From: Bedellia somnulentella
Lineage: Eukaryota; Arthropoda; Insecta; Lepidoptera; Bedelliidae
DNA length: 64,000 nt
Direction: 5' to 3'
NCBI GenBank assembly: GCA_963576735.1
Contig: OY755191.1
Coordinates: 5,671,608-5,735,607 of the forward strand
Of the stretch, positions 32,574 through 44,502 are shown piece after piece (the stretch's first letter is position 1; every line of letters begins with the position of its first letter). A model generated the notes under the pieces. It was not told the origin of the DNA and made no database searches. It worked only from the letters and a program-made list of their open reading frames with translations. The translations under genes were made by a program, and so were the position numbers.

Positions 32574-32803
32574 AGAATGTCACTACCCCTTTCTACCTAC
32601 TGGTGTCGTAAGAGGCAACTAAAGGTATGGGGCTTTTTAAGTGGTTTTTGTTTGATGCGGTTGGAGATGCAACACCAACGATAATTTATTTCTACCATTT
32701 TGTCCCCTATATACTTCTAAAAGTGACTGAGGAATTTCGTATTCTGAAGATCTGGCTACCCCTCTTAGGGATTTATAGCCGTAAGTAAATGTATGTATGT
32801 TCA
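32574..32803 (+). mobile_element. S1 copy, subfamily A4, head missing
   Basis: Starts AGAATGTCACTACCCC and ends GCCGTAAGTAAATGTATGTATG. TTTGTCCCCTATATACTTCT is the A4 block. Confidence 0.8.
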
Positions 32804-32982
32804 CTTATTATTTTTGTCCTTGTAAAATTAAATTGCTTACACATACACCATGACAACATTTCAATAAAAAAGTAACTCGTAAAACGTATGGCAAAACTAA
32901 ATATATATACATATCACACTACATCACTCAAACACCTCGCAATAAGTCCTAATTACAATCTTCAAATCTGTGTAATTTTTTT
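32804..32982. other. AT-rich spacer
   Basis: Nothing recognised. Confidence 0.4.
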
Positions 32983-33032
32983 CCCTTATTTACATATTAG
33001 AGCATAATTATGCTCTAATATGTAAATAAGGG
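32983..33032. repeat. Perfect 50 bp palindrome
   Basis: Two 25 bp arms (CCCTTATTTACATATTAGAG followed by CATAA, then its exact complement) with no spacer, centred at 33007/33008. It has no copy elsewhere in the window. A remnant of a tiny foldback element, a recombination scar or an assembly artefact are all possible. Confidence 0.85.
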
Positions 33033-33077
33033 CTGAGTAGTATCGGCTTAGAATAGCACTACCCCATTTCTTCCACC
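33033..33077 (+). mobile_element. S1 head fragment
   Basis: GCTGAGTAGTATCGGCTTAG to CCCATTTCTTCC; only the 5' 45 bp survive. This 3' truncation is unusual, since retroposition normally loses 5' ends, and is best explained by later deletion at the palindrome/S3 junction. Confidence 0.75.
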
Positions 33078-33079
33078 AA

Positions 33080-33235
33080 TAAACTTTATTTTATAATACA
33101 TATATAAATAAAATCCAAGGCTAAAAACAATATTTATGCTCATGCACATAAATGTTGCTCTCAGCGAGGATCGAACTCGGAACCTCCTCCGGACCGAAAA
33201 GCTAGTCACCTATCCACTTGGCCACGGACGTCGTT
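33080..33235 (-). mobile_element. S3 tRNA-derived SINE
   Basis: The minus-strand head carries CCAAGTGGATAGGTGACTAG and GAGTTCGATCCTCGCTGAG. The body lacks part of the segment seen at 15.2 kb, and CTCCTCC holds a short duplication. Confidence 0.72.
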
Positions 33236-35142
33236 TAGTAAATCGCTTGAATCACCTGATTATCTAAGGTCAACCTGCTCTTGGTCAACGTGGTGGACTA
33301 TGGCCAAATAACGTTGTTCAGGGTTAAAGCAAGCCCTACAGTCACGGTAGGGGCATATGTTTGCTGAGATGACAATTTTGGTTTAGGTGTTTGTGTTTTT
33401 CCCCTCACTTCATCCAAAAGTTGTTAAAGATCTTTAAATGTTTTCCTTAAACAGCATTTATGACAGGTTGATAAAACCTATTAAAACCATAGCTATTCAA
33501 GTTAAGGAATTCAAAGTAAAATACTATTTCCTCATTAAATTAATAACCATTATCAACTTTAGAAATACGGATTATGTTATAATTCTACTCTCTTCTTTCA
33601 CAAACTAAGCAAAACATAAAACAGTGTTTTAAAATTGAAGCTTAAATCTTAAAATTACTTTTTAACGACCAAATTCATGAAAGAGTATTCAATTTGAGCT
33701 GCATTAAATTGAACCGACACAAATTTGACCTTTTTACAACCCATCATTTGAGCGAGCATCCAATTATTCTAATAATTCCCAAGGTTAATTTTAAAACAAG
33801 CAACGGTAATATTAATCGTTGTTGAAGACCATCAAACCTGTAAGTAACACCCGCCTACCAAATTGATCTCGAAATTGATTTGAAATAATCTCTTCAAAAC
33901 AAAATTTTACGAAGCAAATTTATTATAAACCTGTTTTAAAAATACATACTATATTTAAAAAATACTTCAAACAAATCAAATATAACAATGTAAGTGAATT
34001 AATGAAAAGAAAATTCAAGTTGGAGTAGTATTGCATCTTTGTTTTATATTATTGGCATAAAATATAAATATTAAGATAGCAACCGAGGAGTTGCAAAAAA
34101 ACATTGAATATATACAAGTGCAAGACGAATACCGTTGAGAGAACGCGGGAAGCAAATATTTAAATTTCGAACGACGCATATCAATGAAGAGCCATAAGCC
34201 ACCGGGTTTTATTCTTTTTCTTAGCAGACTGCCTGAGACAATAAGGAGAAGGTTAAAAAAGGTAAATGTGAAAAGAGGATCTAGATTCGAAATACTGCTT
34301 GATTCAAAGTTTGAAACAAAAGGGTCCTGAGCCAGTGTTCACTGACCGAGATCTTGGGGCATTACATTTTTATTTTCTTTTATTTCACGTTCCATTCCAA
34401 ATGATCACTACGTATTCGTTTACTCATCACAATGAAATGTTCGACTACTGACAAGACGGCAGTAGTATTTTCAACTACTAATAGCTTTAGTTACTATTTT
34501 AGCAATTACCATAATTTGTATATTTTGAAGTATCTACTTCAACCACTAAACACTTTATTTGTCATGATTATACTATCCATCCTCAATTAAGGACTTATGT
34601 TTCCAGAAAATATTAACAAATATCAATGAGAATTTAAAACAAGTAATTATCATTATTTTTTGTCATTTTTTTGTCATACCCACTTAATACAAACAAGTCA
34701 AGACGAGAAAAAAAGAAAAACACATGAATTTAGATTGTCCAAATGGTGTTAATAGTCTTTATATTTAATTGCAAACACGAGCCAAACAGGTTAGCCGTAA
34801 AAAGGTTGGAACGTAATCTCATAAAACCTTTATTCGTCTTTATTTACCACACTTTTAGCACTCGTATTAGTGTTGGTATGAAAGATTATTTAGTCCTTTT
34901 TTAACCCTGTTGTACGTGGGTCTTATTAACACCCCCAATTAGCAGTTAGTTACCACAAAGAGGAGGCTGCAGGTGGTCTTGTTGTATGAGTGTCCTTAAA
35001 CAAGAACATATCATGTTTGTGACGTTTTAAGTGTTTTAGGTCGTCATAGAGATTCCAATACTCAAAATGGTTAGAATATTTGGAATTAATAAAAGTGCCT
35101 CTATTTTTTTAGTTGATTTATTAAACAAGTTTATGTTGATAT
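33236..35142. other. Long unique AT-rich stretch
   Basis: A short LINE 3'-like motif (GGTCAACGTGGTGGACTATG at 33290-33309) is the only repeat signal recognised. 34070-34350 is more balanced in composition but frame-broken on both strands. No gene can be called. Confidence 0.45.
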
Positions 35143-35225
35143 AAAATAGAAAAACTCTTTATTGCACATCAAACAAAAATTATTTACAAAAAAATATATA
35201 ATCATTTACAAAATTTCTAAAATGT
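35143..35225 (-). mobile_element. LINE-d (jockey-like) 3' end, short
   Basis: AGAAAAACTCTTTATTGCAC ATCAAAC then A-rich sequence, as at 11983. It is strongly 5' truncated. Confidence 0.55.
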
Positions 35226-35277
35226 GGAACGTTAAACGTTTCTAGACCAAATAGGAAACGATTTGATAAGGACGGGG

Positions 35278-35430
35278 GTCCAAAGTGAGAAGAATAAAAG
35301 AGCATGTATGAGAAGAATAATAAATGTAGGCGAAACAAGAGAGATTTGTCAAGATCGTGCTAAGGGCGATTTAAAGTCTCTGCCCACCCCCATGGGAATA
35401 ATGGGTGTGAGTATAAGTAAGTAAATGGAG
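35278..35430 (+). pseudogene. RTE-a 3' terminus, decayed
   Basis: AGAATAAAAGAGCATGTATG, AGAGATTTGTCAAGATCGTG and CCCCATGGGAATAATGGGTG are the RTE-a pol end with frameshifts. The tail GTGAGTATAAGTAAGTAA is mutated. Confidence 0.68.
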
Positions 35431-37836
35431 CGTTAGTATAACGCCAAGTCTAAAACAAAGAAATGTCAACCTGAAGAATAAACGTAGACATTCCATAGTA
35501 AATGCACGTCCAAAAATAGGAACACAAAACCACATCGTAAGTCATAAGAAACATTTTGAGTGGTTCAATTTACTTAAATGTCCCTTACTCATCATTTTAT
35601 CATCATAAAAAAACTTTGTTCGACTGAGTTTTATAACAAGTAATTGACGTAAATATTTTAACACGATGACTACAATTTAGAATTATTACTTCCGCGTTTT
35701 ATTTTCTATAAAAAAATATTTTAATTGTAAAGTAAATAATTTGTAACTATTTCTCCATAGCGGTTGATCAAAAACTATTGTATCAATAGATAGTAACAAA
35801 CTTTTTGACATAGTATGAGCGACATAACATCATGCTTAATGTTACAGGGGCTAATCGAATATATCAGTGCAGTCAAAATAAATATCGTCAGATCACATAC
35901 CGGGACCACTTTTCCTATGAAAATATCCCAAACATTCCTATATCTACAATAAATTATCATTGACTCAAATATCGCTGTAACTCAACTTTACCACATCCGA
36001 AGCTCGATTTGAATGCCCTGTCACCGCCTGCTCTAATCGCTCTCCATTAGCCCAGCTGCCCGAACTAATGCTCCTTCTCTTATCATAATTTGAATCGATG
36101 CACAGAATGAGCTCAGATGACAAACATACTCTGTTTTCTTGTACGGTTATTAATTTTTACTGTTCACTGCTTGCAGTGTAGGCGCTATGCTTATTAAAAT
36201 ATTATTATCTTCATTCATAGTTTCGGTTTGCCAAGGAAGTTGGGAATGTGGGCTCCATTATAGAATAGTTTGTGATTGTCGCAAGATTATATTTTTGCTG
36301 CTGGAAAATGTGCATACATTAATTTTAATTTAAGTGTAGAGTCAACTGTGAAGCCAGAGGTTTTGTTTTGATGAGCTTGTGCAGTGAATGGGATTAATAC
36401 AACACGCGAAATTGTAAAATAGTTGATACAATATGAATTAATAACTTTTGTTTTTGAATTAATAACAGGAGGAGGATTGTGATTGCTTTAATTCTAACGC
36501 TATTTTGGTTATACATTATATTTAAGACATTATTAAATTATAATTTTAGATACCTAGAAAGTTTTGCTATATGCTGGCTTCATCCGATCAGGTGTTCTAG
36601 GGTCCACATGAGAATAATACTGCAGTTAAATCAATCGATTTTTTGGGATATTTTATTTAAAATAATAACATGCATCCAAAATTTTTTTACAGGTATTGAC
36701 TATTACAAACTGAACACTATTTGCCCACTATCGGAGTAAAGAAAGCTAAAGAAAGTTCAACTAGAAATTCCCATTCCCTGACCCTAACAAACCAAATGAA
36801 CCTGATCCAATAAGGAATAAAAAAACAATATTTATTGTTACTAAACCTCAAAGTTACGGTAGGAACAATATGAGACATTAAGTACGTAGCCACTAACAAA
36901 TCGAACAAAACAGACACCAATATTCTATTATGGCTGTGTTTCATCTCCTTCTGCCAGAAGCGTGTGAGTGAGACAGACATACTGGATGAAATGTCGTAGG
37001 TCATTAGGTCCTTGCCATGTACGGGCCGCAATATGCCAATATGGAAGCAGACCTTACTTTTATAGCCGAGGTTCCTAGTTGAACAATAGTGCACGGCTTA
37101 TTCCCCATGCGTTTAATATTAAATCTTTTTAATGGGCTTAAAATAGAGAGACTAAGGAAATAGGGGGTTTTTAATAGGTATGAAGGGCAATTCGTTTATG
37201 TTTTGTGTTTCTTTTCACTTCTTAAATTGGAGGAGTTATAAATACGTAAGTTCTAGTAGTTTTTACCCTAATTTAACTATTATTCTTTTTTGCATTCCAC
37301 TTCCATTTAGATTACTAAATTTTTATACCACAAACAAAATGGAAGGTAATGTGAGTAACATAATATCATCAAACCTCGATTATCTATCTTCACAATTTTT
37401 CCTATTGCTCTAACATATTTTATATAACTTTTAAAGAAACAATACAGTTTCTTTATATTTGACAGAATAAAAAAAATACGTCAAAAGGCTCTATTAAATA
37501 CAGTAAATGTATTTAATAGTTTCAATACAAAGCTTTGACAGTTCAATCGAAGGCTTACATAGGAATAATCCTCGACAACGGATACAAGGCCTGTATGGAA
37601 GCAAGCGCGTAGAAGTGGGTACCTCTCACAATGCACTCTGGACCTAGATGACATTGATAATATTAAGCATTGACTCACGAAATTAATTGTATTCTCTATA
37701 CTTTAAGTAGTTAGCAGTATGTTAGGAGCTTTCGTAGTTTACCTTCTGTTTATATCAGGAAATTGTCTACTTGTATGTATAAGTACATGTCAGGTCAATG
37801 AGTAGCCGTCACCATTTTTTTCCACTGTAAATAGAA
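35431..37836. other. Largest repeat-poor stretch; no gene confidently seen
   Basis: 2.4 kb without S1, S2 or LINE copies. A 125-codon minus frame (37094-36717) and an 86-codon plus frame (36479-36739) meet at 36717-36739 and have no motif. 36930-37090 and 37545-37650 are more balanced in base composition, so an unrecognised exon or regulatory element is possible. Confidence 0.4.
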
Positions 37837-38082
37837 CATACATACACATACTCACGGCCATAAATCCCATAAAGGGTTAGCCAGAGCTTAGGAGCTAAAA
37901 ACTCCTCAGCCACATTTGGAAGTTGATAGGGGCTAAGATGGTAGAAATAAAGTGTTGTTGGTGATGGGTCCCCAAACGCATCGCCCAAAAATCACTTAAA
38001 TAAAACACATACATTTAGTCGCCTCTTACGACACCCGTGGGTTTAGGGGTAGTGGCATTCTAAGCCGGCACTACACGGCAAA
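37837..38082 (-). mobile_element. S1 copy, subfamily A4
   Basis: ATACTCACGGCCATAAATCC to GCCGGCACTACACGGC. GGGGCTAAGATGGTAGAAAT is the A4 block. Confidence 0.87.
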
Positions 38083-38767
38083 CTGAGAACTTAAGTGTTA
38101 TTTGGTGTTAAAAACCCCATTACTAACGATCCATTGTTTGGCCATCTTTTCACCCCTTACGTACCATAAGTCCGTATTTGAAATACAGATTTCAAAGAAT
38201 CAGTTTTTTCAATGTCACCAAAAATTCAAAAATAATTCTTCTAATCTCAATATGAACACTTATTTATTATCTAGGATTAAATTGTATTATATTTCACACA
38301 CATGCTATATTTTCGGACTGACCTTCTCACCGCATTACAATTCCAAATAGGAATGCTCAATGCTCATTCGCCGATTCAAATATGGAATGACTTCCTTAGC
38401 ATATGTTCGCTATGTTAAGTTTCACCTGCAATCACCAAATATGTATTAAATTAACATCAATAACTCCTCCTACCGTGTTAAGAATTATTTTAAACGCACT
38501 GCATCAATTCTGCTAAGTAAAAGTATATGTCTCGGCGATTATTATTATTTATCATTGTTAGGTTTCATATAATATTGTTAGTACTGTGTAAAGGTATTAA
38601 AAAATAAAACTCCTGTTCTTTAGTTTATTGCCGTAATTGGATAAAGATTTCGTTTATTATACTTTTTAAATATTATTTACTTCTTATTGTGATAAGAAGA
38701 ACCAATAACAGCTGTCAAATACATTTACTCAATTTTTCTGCCATAATAACTACATATAAAAATACGA
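38083..38767. other. AT-rich spacer
   Basis: Frame 38102-38350 has no motif. No repeat recognised. Confidence 0.45.
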
Positions 38768-38945
38768 ACCGGCTGTTGAGGCGGCCCGGAGGGCCGGCCA
38801 CATACCAGACTACGCTGTGGATTGGCCTCCCACAGGATAGACCAATGACTTGGGGTAGTTTACAGTGGATGAAGGCAGTATAGCACTGGATGTTGTGGAG
38901 ATCTTTGTCGAGCAGTGGAGGTCTATTAGCTGATATTGCCTAAAA
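38768..38945 (+). pseudogene. LINE-c 3' end
   Basis: Plus strand: GCGGCCCGGAGGGCCGGCCA, GGATAGACCAATGACTTGGG, TGGATGAAGGCAG and GGAGGTCTATTAGCTGAT. It follows the same order as the LINE-c terminus at 2.8 kb (read in reverse) with several frameshifts. Confidence 0.55.
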
Positions 38946-39837
38946 AAAACTTCATCAAAATCGCAAATATTTAGCAGAATTGCGCCGCAGTCATAAAACA
39001 AGAATTTCTGAATTCCATAATTGTAATGCCTTAATAAGACCATATTTAGCGTGCCTTATATGTTCGCTGTTAGTGTAGCATTCCCATTGGTTCAAAAACC
39101 GGTACGTACAGTGCGCAGTAATTTCATACGATTGGCGATTTTGTATAGTTTTTGATGTTATAATTATAGAGAGATGGAAATGATAATTTAGCTCTGTAAT
39201 ACATACTGGGTATTGTGAGGCATTCTTTATTAGTGTGGGAATATTAGCCGTCTTTTATTATCTTTGCCGTTACAGTTTTAATGGAGGTTTGTGGTATATG
39301 TTTGTGATGGTTTTTTTAGTATTAATGTTGTTTTATGAATTTACCTAGTAATTTGAAAATAGTCTTGTTATACTAGCTTCCTATAATCACGGCTACAATC
39401 ACAAAAGCAGGAATGCTAAACTTTTTATTTAACTTACCTTTAATCTAATATTATAGTTGTCTTTTTCGATAATATAAAAAATAATCAAAGCCCATTTTTT
39501 TGAATATGTTATAAAAAAATAATTCACATTTTAAAGATTTGCTTTGAATAATCCATACCATTAACGTAAAAAGTAACACACATCATCTATTCTGATTATG
39601 ACCCGTAACCTTTTTGTGGAGCTTAGCTTTACCCACTGACATATCAAGGTTACAAACTTCGAATCCCTATAATATCTTGGTGGAACTTTGAAGGTTTTTA
39701 TTAATCACGCAACCTAGTATTTTTATATTATCTATTCCAAAATAGGATCAACGCGGGTGTCATAGCACCTCGCCATAGAAGGCGTCTTTTTTCAATTAGA
39801 ACTGCTTCAGTTTTGTTGTTGTTGGGAAGTTTGTTTA
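38946..39837. other. AT-rich spacer
   Basis: No convincing ORF, repeat or exon. Confidence 0.45.
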
Positions 39838-40462
39838 CTAGGGATGGAAAGTGTGATGAAGATATCGAGAGAAGAGTGAAAAAGGGTAATGCGGAAATGG
39901 AGCACTGGATAGTCTAACGTCTAGTCAGTCGGTGTCTGAAAAGGCCCTATTGGCTGTCCATGATGCTGTCCTCGTTCCTACGCTTATGTATGGCAGTGAA
40001 TGTTGGGTGTGGCAGAAGAAGCATGAAAGTAGAGTGAATGCAGTAGAAATGAGATCCCTCAGAAAAGTTTGTAATGTAAGGTTATGAGATCGTGTGAGGA
40101 ATGATGTGATTCGTGAAAGGTGTGGTGTAAAAGATGATATTTTAAGAAAGATAGGAAAAGTAATGTTGAGATAGTTTGGGCACATACAGAGGATGGATGA
40201 CAGTAAGTGAAAGAGATATATAGAGCCAATGTGGAAGGTAATGTTAGTAGAGGACGACCTCGGAGGACACATTTGGATCAAATAGAAAATGTGCTCAAAA
40301 AGGCAGGTATCCGCAGTATGAAGAATAAAAGAGCATGTACGAAAAGATTGATGGATGTAAACGAAGCCAGAGAGGTTTGCCAGGATCGTACAAAGTGGCG
40401 ATCGATAGTCTCTGCCTACCCCAATGGGAACTAACGGCGTGAGAATATGTATGTATGTATGC
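39838..40462 (+). pseudogene. RTE-a pol, C-terminal ~200 codons, inactivated
   Basis: Longest RTE-a piece in the window. Across shifting frames it reads TRDGKCDEDIERRVKKGNAE, then LMYGSECWVWQKKHESRVNA, FGHIQRMDDSK, EGNVSRGRPRRTHLDQIENV and finally SIVSAYPNGN before the stop and GGCGTGAGAATATGTATG. This is the region after the reverse-transcriptase palm of an RTE-clade-like pol, which copies the element RNA at its insertion site. Only the last 76 codons (40207-40434) are open; stops upstream (for example TGA at 40084 and TAG near 40172) and the missing endonuclease and catalytic RT show a dead 5'-truncated copy. The 3' tail is the one shared with S1. Confidence 0.85.
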
Positions 40463-40550
40463 TTCAGTTGATATTTTAAATGTTTCGTTTCGTTAACTAA
40501 TATACGTCTTTACTTATGTTTATTATTAAAAAACGAATCGAATAATTGAC
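40463..40550. other. Short spacer
   Basis: AT-rich, between the RTE-a tail and S3. Confidence 0.4.
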
Positions 40551-40740
40551 GACAGCCTTGACCGAGTGGATAGGTGACTAGCTTTTTAGTCCGGAGGTTG
40601 CGAGTTCGATCCTCGCTATACAATATTAAACAATATTAAATATATCGTTGAGTTAGTATCCCATAATACAAGTCTTACTTAGTTTGGGGCTAACATGATC
40701 TGTGTATATGTTAATATGTCCTTATATATTTCTTTATTTT
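40551..40740 (+). mobile_element. S3 tRNA-derived SINE
   Basis: Head ACCGAGTGGATAGGTGACTA and GGTTGCGAGTTCGATCCTCG form a near tRNA-like unit; the body has TTAGTTTGGGGCTAACATGA and ends AT-rich. It is the best preserved S3 head. Confidence 0.78.
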
Positions 40741-40786
40741 ACTTTTTATTTTTTGAGAAACACATAACCTTTTTTTCATTTTCTAG

Positions 40787-40903
40787 GTGGCAAGCGGGTG
40801 ACAGTGGATTCCAGGCTTCGTGCCAATGATGAGAGCGCGGGGGGCGCGGGACGCGACGCCAGTGACGTCATCACAGCTGCTTACACGCAAACATGTTCAC
40901 CAG
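40787..40903 (+). CDS. Candidate internal coding exon (unknown gene)
   Basis: A T-rich tract and TTTCTAG precede the segment, and CACCAG|GTAAAT ends it. The 117 bp are far richer in G+C than the flanks. The third frame is open throughout and reads KRVTVDSRLRANDESAGGAG, then RDASDVITAAYTQTCSP, beginning with two bases of a split codon and ending with one base of the next, so the exon is phase-symmetric (39 codon equivalents). An alternative frame starts MMRARGARDATPVTSSQL at 40826 and stays open to the donor, with an in-frame TGA upstream, which would make this a first coding exon. I do not recognise the protein. No second exon is certain in the window. Confidence 0.5.
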
Positions 40904-40927
40904 GTAAATTATTAATTACATAATTAA

Positions 40928-41147
40928 TAATACATACATATACTCACTGCCATAAATCCCAAAAAGGGGTAGCCAGAGCTTCAGAACTAGAAACTGGAAC
41001 TACACATTTGGAAATGATAGGAGAGAAGATGGTAGAAATAAAGTATTGTTCGTGATGAGTGTCCAACCGCCCTATACCGTTAGTTGTCTTTTACGAAACC
41101 TGTGGGTAGAAAGGGGTTGTGACATTCTAAGCTGGCACTAAACGGTA
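40928..41147 (-). mobile_element. S1 copy, subfamily A4, diverged
   Basis: TACTCACTGCCATAAATCCC to AAGCTGGCACTAAACGG. About 25 bp around the CATCGCCCAAAAATC segment are deleted. It starts only ~25 bp after the candidate exon's splice donor. Confidence 0.8.
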
Positions 41148-41217
41148 AATAGTACCTAAATATGAAAAAAATAACTGTGTCGGCTAAAAACAGAACCACA
41201 AAGCACAGATTAGAGGA

Positions 41218-41300
41218 CCACCTTTTTCCCACGCAACCTCCAAAAGAAAGAATTAATAATTCTGAGACTGCTCACCTCATTTAGCCGTGAATATTGTATT
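41218..41300 (+). mobile_element. S1 copy, 5' truncated, decayed
   Basis: TTTTTCCCACGCAACCTCCA, TTTAGCCGTGAATATTGTAT. Confidence 0.5.
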
Positions 41301-41602
41301 TATTAAAAAATGGGTTTAAGTTAGAATTCTTTAACAAAATAATAAATAAATCTTTGTATACCATTATCCTCAGTAAATAATAAAGTAAGATTTGAACGCC
41401 ATACCATAACCAACTGTAGGTTTTGTCTATAAAACCTTTGATTTAAAAGTACGCAGATGGACTCTACTCCCTTTCATCCTTTTCACATTTTAAACTTTGT
41501 ACTAATTTGCAATTATCTTATGATTCAATTGACTTATAAGAATGAAAAAGGATTGAATGGTTAGTTCTCGTGATCGATTCGCTCTCAAGTACATCATCAG
41601 AA
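41301..41602. other. AT-rich spacer
   Basis: Nothing recognised. Confidence 0.45.
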
Positions 41603-41741
41603 GGGCAAGCACGAGAACTATTTTATCGACACGATAACGGTTAGAATGATATGGCAGTATACGATACTAAGTAAGTGCGTAAGAGATGGCTGCTTTATCC
41701 CACGCGATAACTAGTTTAAACACTGCTCGTACTAGCCGGGC
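41603..41741 (+). mobile_element. M1 MITE monomer, complete
   Basis: GGGCAAGCACGAGAACTATT to GCTCGTACTAGCCGGGC. The ends are imperfectly inverted (GGGCAAGCACGAG against the complement of CTCGTACTAGCCCG-type sequence). It defines the 139 bp monomer that is doubled at 15784-16063. Confidence 0.82.
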
Positions 41742-43252
41742 AGATCACGACAAGACTCTCGTGACTTGGTCAACATACTCAGGATTTACTGACTGACACG
41801 TTTCAGTAAAAGTAAAATTTTATGTGTCTGTGAATCCTGTGATAAAATAGTTGGTAATCGTTTTCTTTCCACACAAAATGAGGTTTAGTAATTAGCAGAC
41901 ATGTTATACATAAGCAAATTCCATTTATAGCCGTGACTACATGCGAAGTTGATTATGGAATGTTTCCATTCATACTTATATATATAAATATATATATATA
42001 CATACTTTATATAATTGATTGACTGTTCATTCAGAATCATGAGCGATATTTATATGAATTATCACCACAAGCCATAAAGACTACTCTCTCTCACAGCCCA
42101 TATATGTCCCCACCAAGGGGCTCGAGCCTACCCTATATAGGGCGATTTGGCTCTCGTATTTAGAATTCGTTAGTTTATTGCTCTTTACATTTTATATATG
42201 AAGGGAGTGAGTTGTTTTATCCTATTTTATTATATTTGGGATGCTAGCAGCTACAATTTAACTTATTTACTAAATACATAATAAAACGCCAATTACATGC
42301 GTCTAGAGAAATTGTTAATCGTACTGTTACCTATAGTTATACTAAATAGGGTTGTTGACAACTTTCTTTGAGAATTTGTCGCTTTTGGTTCTTCAATTGT
42401 TATTCTTCGTTCCGTAGTAAATCCTACTTTAACGTATACATATGATTAAAATAACTTCCAAGAATAATTGTGTTTCATTACTTCGATAAAGTTCCATCGA
42501 TTCTTATCACCCGCTTATTAAAAGTATGATTCAATACTTCGGAAAAACTGTATACGTCACATAATGCTCTATTTCAACAAAAAATATATGTAACTTAACT
42601 GTATGAATACAATACAATACTTTTTATCACTTGGTTGCTATCCAGGGTAAATGCGTACTTACGAAAATTAGTAAGATTGCATCTACGTGTATTTATTTAA
42701 GTTATTTTGAACTCTTAACATATTCTTGGTTTTGTCTGCTTAGTATGACGAGGGTGTGAATTTTAAATATTGTGAAATTATATTTGGTGGTATATTTACA
42801 ATTTGGTGATGTCATTTTAGCGGTAATTCATTACCATACATCGGGGTTTTAGGTGCGGGAATGATTTAAGAAAGAGTAGAGATAAACAGATAGGTTAGTC
42901 TGAAAAAGTATCATATTATGCCTAATGAATACCTACCTCTCTGCGACAGTTTGCATATATATGCGAGTGTATATGCGACAGCTCATAATATACACTCTAT
43001 TAAATAATAAAAAAAGAAAACAAATATATATTTATATAACTTTGAAGTTTTAGTAGTTGTCACGGTGTTCAGAATAAACTATTAATATTTTTTCTATATT
43101 TGGAACGGTTAATCTGCGTCTTGCTGTAAATATCCATTTCAACGTACTGAACGATCTTTCCACATCACATTTTATACCTACATTCTGTTTTAAGACAATA
43201 CCTACTCTTTGGCTAATGTCAACCATTCCCGCACCGAAAACTCCGACATATG
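41742..43252. other. Long AT-rich unique stretch
   Basis: A (TA)n run at 41977-42005. 42090-42160 (CCCCACCAAGGGGCTCGAGC) is GC-richer and unassigned. No gene. Confidence 0.45.
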
Positions 43253-43519
43253 TTCATTACCATACATACATATACTCACGGCTGTAATTCCCTAGAAGGG
43301 GTAGCCAGAGCCAAGGAATTATAAATTCCTCAGCCACTTTTGGAAGTTGAGTGGGGAAAAGATAGTAAAATAAAGGTTTTTGGTGATGGGTCTCCAACCG
43401 CATCGCCCAAAAATCCAATAAAAAGCCCCAATACCCTTAGTCGCTTCTTACGACACCCGTGGGTAGGAAGGGGTAGCGACATTCTAAGCCGGCACTACAC
43501 GGCTTTAATTCATTACCAT
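43253..43519 (-). mobile_element. S1 copy, subfamily A3, with 11 bp target-site duplication
   Basis: TTCATTACCAT at 43253-43263 and 43509-43519. The element is complete, with GACACCCGTGGGTAGGAAGG. The antisense open frame with GDGSPTASPKNP is element sequence, not a gene. Confidence 0.92.
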
Positions 43520-44261
43520 TACCTATGTATAGCCGTTTGTACTGTTTTTTGCTATCAAATTAGTTTTATTACTTTATCAATGAGTTACTACGGGATTGAT
43601 TTGATAATGGAAACTTAAAAATATTGGATTAAACTGTTGTCTCGCATTATCATGTAAGTCTTTTTTTTAAGGGTGTGGTCGAGAGGCTGAATGAAAGGCA
43701 GGTAGTAAAATCAAAAAGTTTATTGACGATAGTATAGGACTAAATGAGAAATTGGGATTGGGCAGTGCAATAAGAATAGACAAGTATTGACAGTAGAAAC
43801 AGTTGTAGAAAAGATAAAAAGTAAGTCAAATTAATTTGTGATAATTTCCTGTATGAGTAAACAGGAGTTAAAAATAGTGATTTGTCAATCTAAGAAACCT
43901 AAATAATTTTATATTAGTACGAAACCGTACGTATAGCAGATATGCTTAAATGAGCATTGTAATAACATTGCCTGGTGAAAACGTCAAGTTCATTAGGATA
44001 ACTACAACTGTAAACTGTAGTATAAAAGGATGGTGATATAGAAAAATAAATTCTACTATCTAAAAGTACTCAAATATTTATAAACTTCCATTAAAAGCAT
44101 TTTCGTAATATTAACGAATATTGAGACGAAACAACGATGACTTGCTTGTTAAGTGGTACAATCTATAAGTGACTAAGAGATTTTTCAATATTTTTGGATT
44201 ATAATTACTTATCAATCCTTATTACTAATTAATGACTATAATAAAATTGTATGGTTTAGCT
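43520..44261. other. AT-rich spacer
   Basis: Nothing recognised. Confidence 0.45.
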
Positions 44262-44502
44262 GTGTAGTGTCGGCTTAGAATAGCACTACCCCATTTCTTC
44301 CGGTGGGTGTACGTAAGAGGCGACTAACGGTATTGGGGCTTTTAAGAGATTCTTGGGCGATGCGGTTGGAGACACATCACCAACCACCTTTATTTTACCA
44401 TCTTTTCCCCACGCAGCTTCCAAAAGTGGCTGAGAAATTTCTAATTCCTTAGCTCTGGCTATCCCTTCTTGGTATTTATAGCAGTGAGTATATGTATTGT
44501 AT
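44262..44502 (+). mobile_element. S1 copy, subfamily A2
   Basis: GCTGTGTAGTGTCGGC to GTGAGTATATGTATTGTATG; near consensus. Confidence 0.88.

Noticed and set aside
36717..37094. 125-codon minus-strand frame.
   Set aside because: No domain recognised, and it overlaps the end of an opposite-strand frame. It lies in unique DNA so is not fully excluded; conservation would be the test.
43340..43618. Several open frames (23164, 26749, 43340, 54026, 21378) share peptides such as GDGSPTASPKNPIKSPNTLS, looking like a conserved protein family.
   Set aside because: All are the antisense strand of S1 retroposon copies. The similarity is at DNA level, frames start and end at random, and decayed copies lose the frame without constraint.
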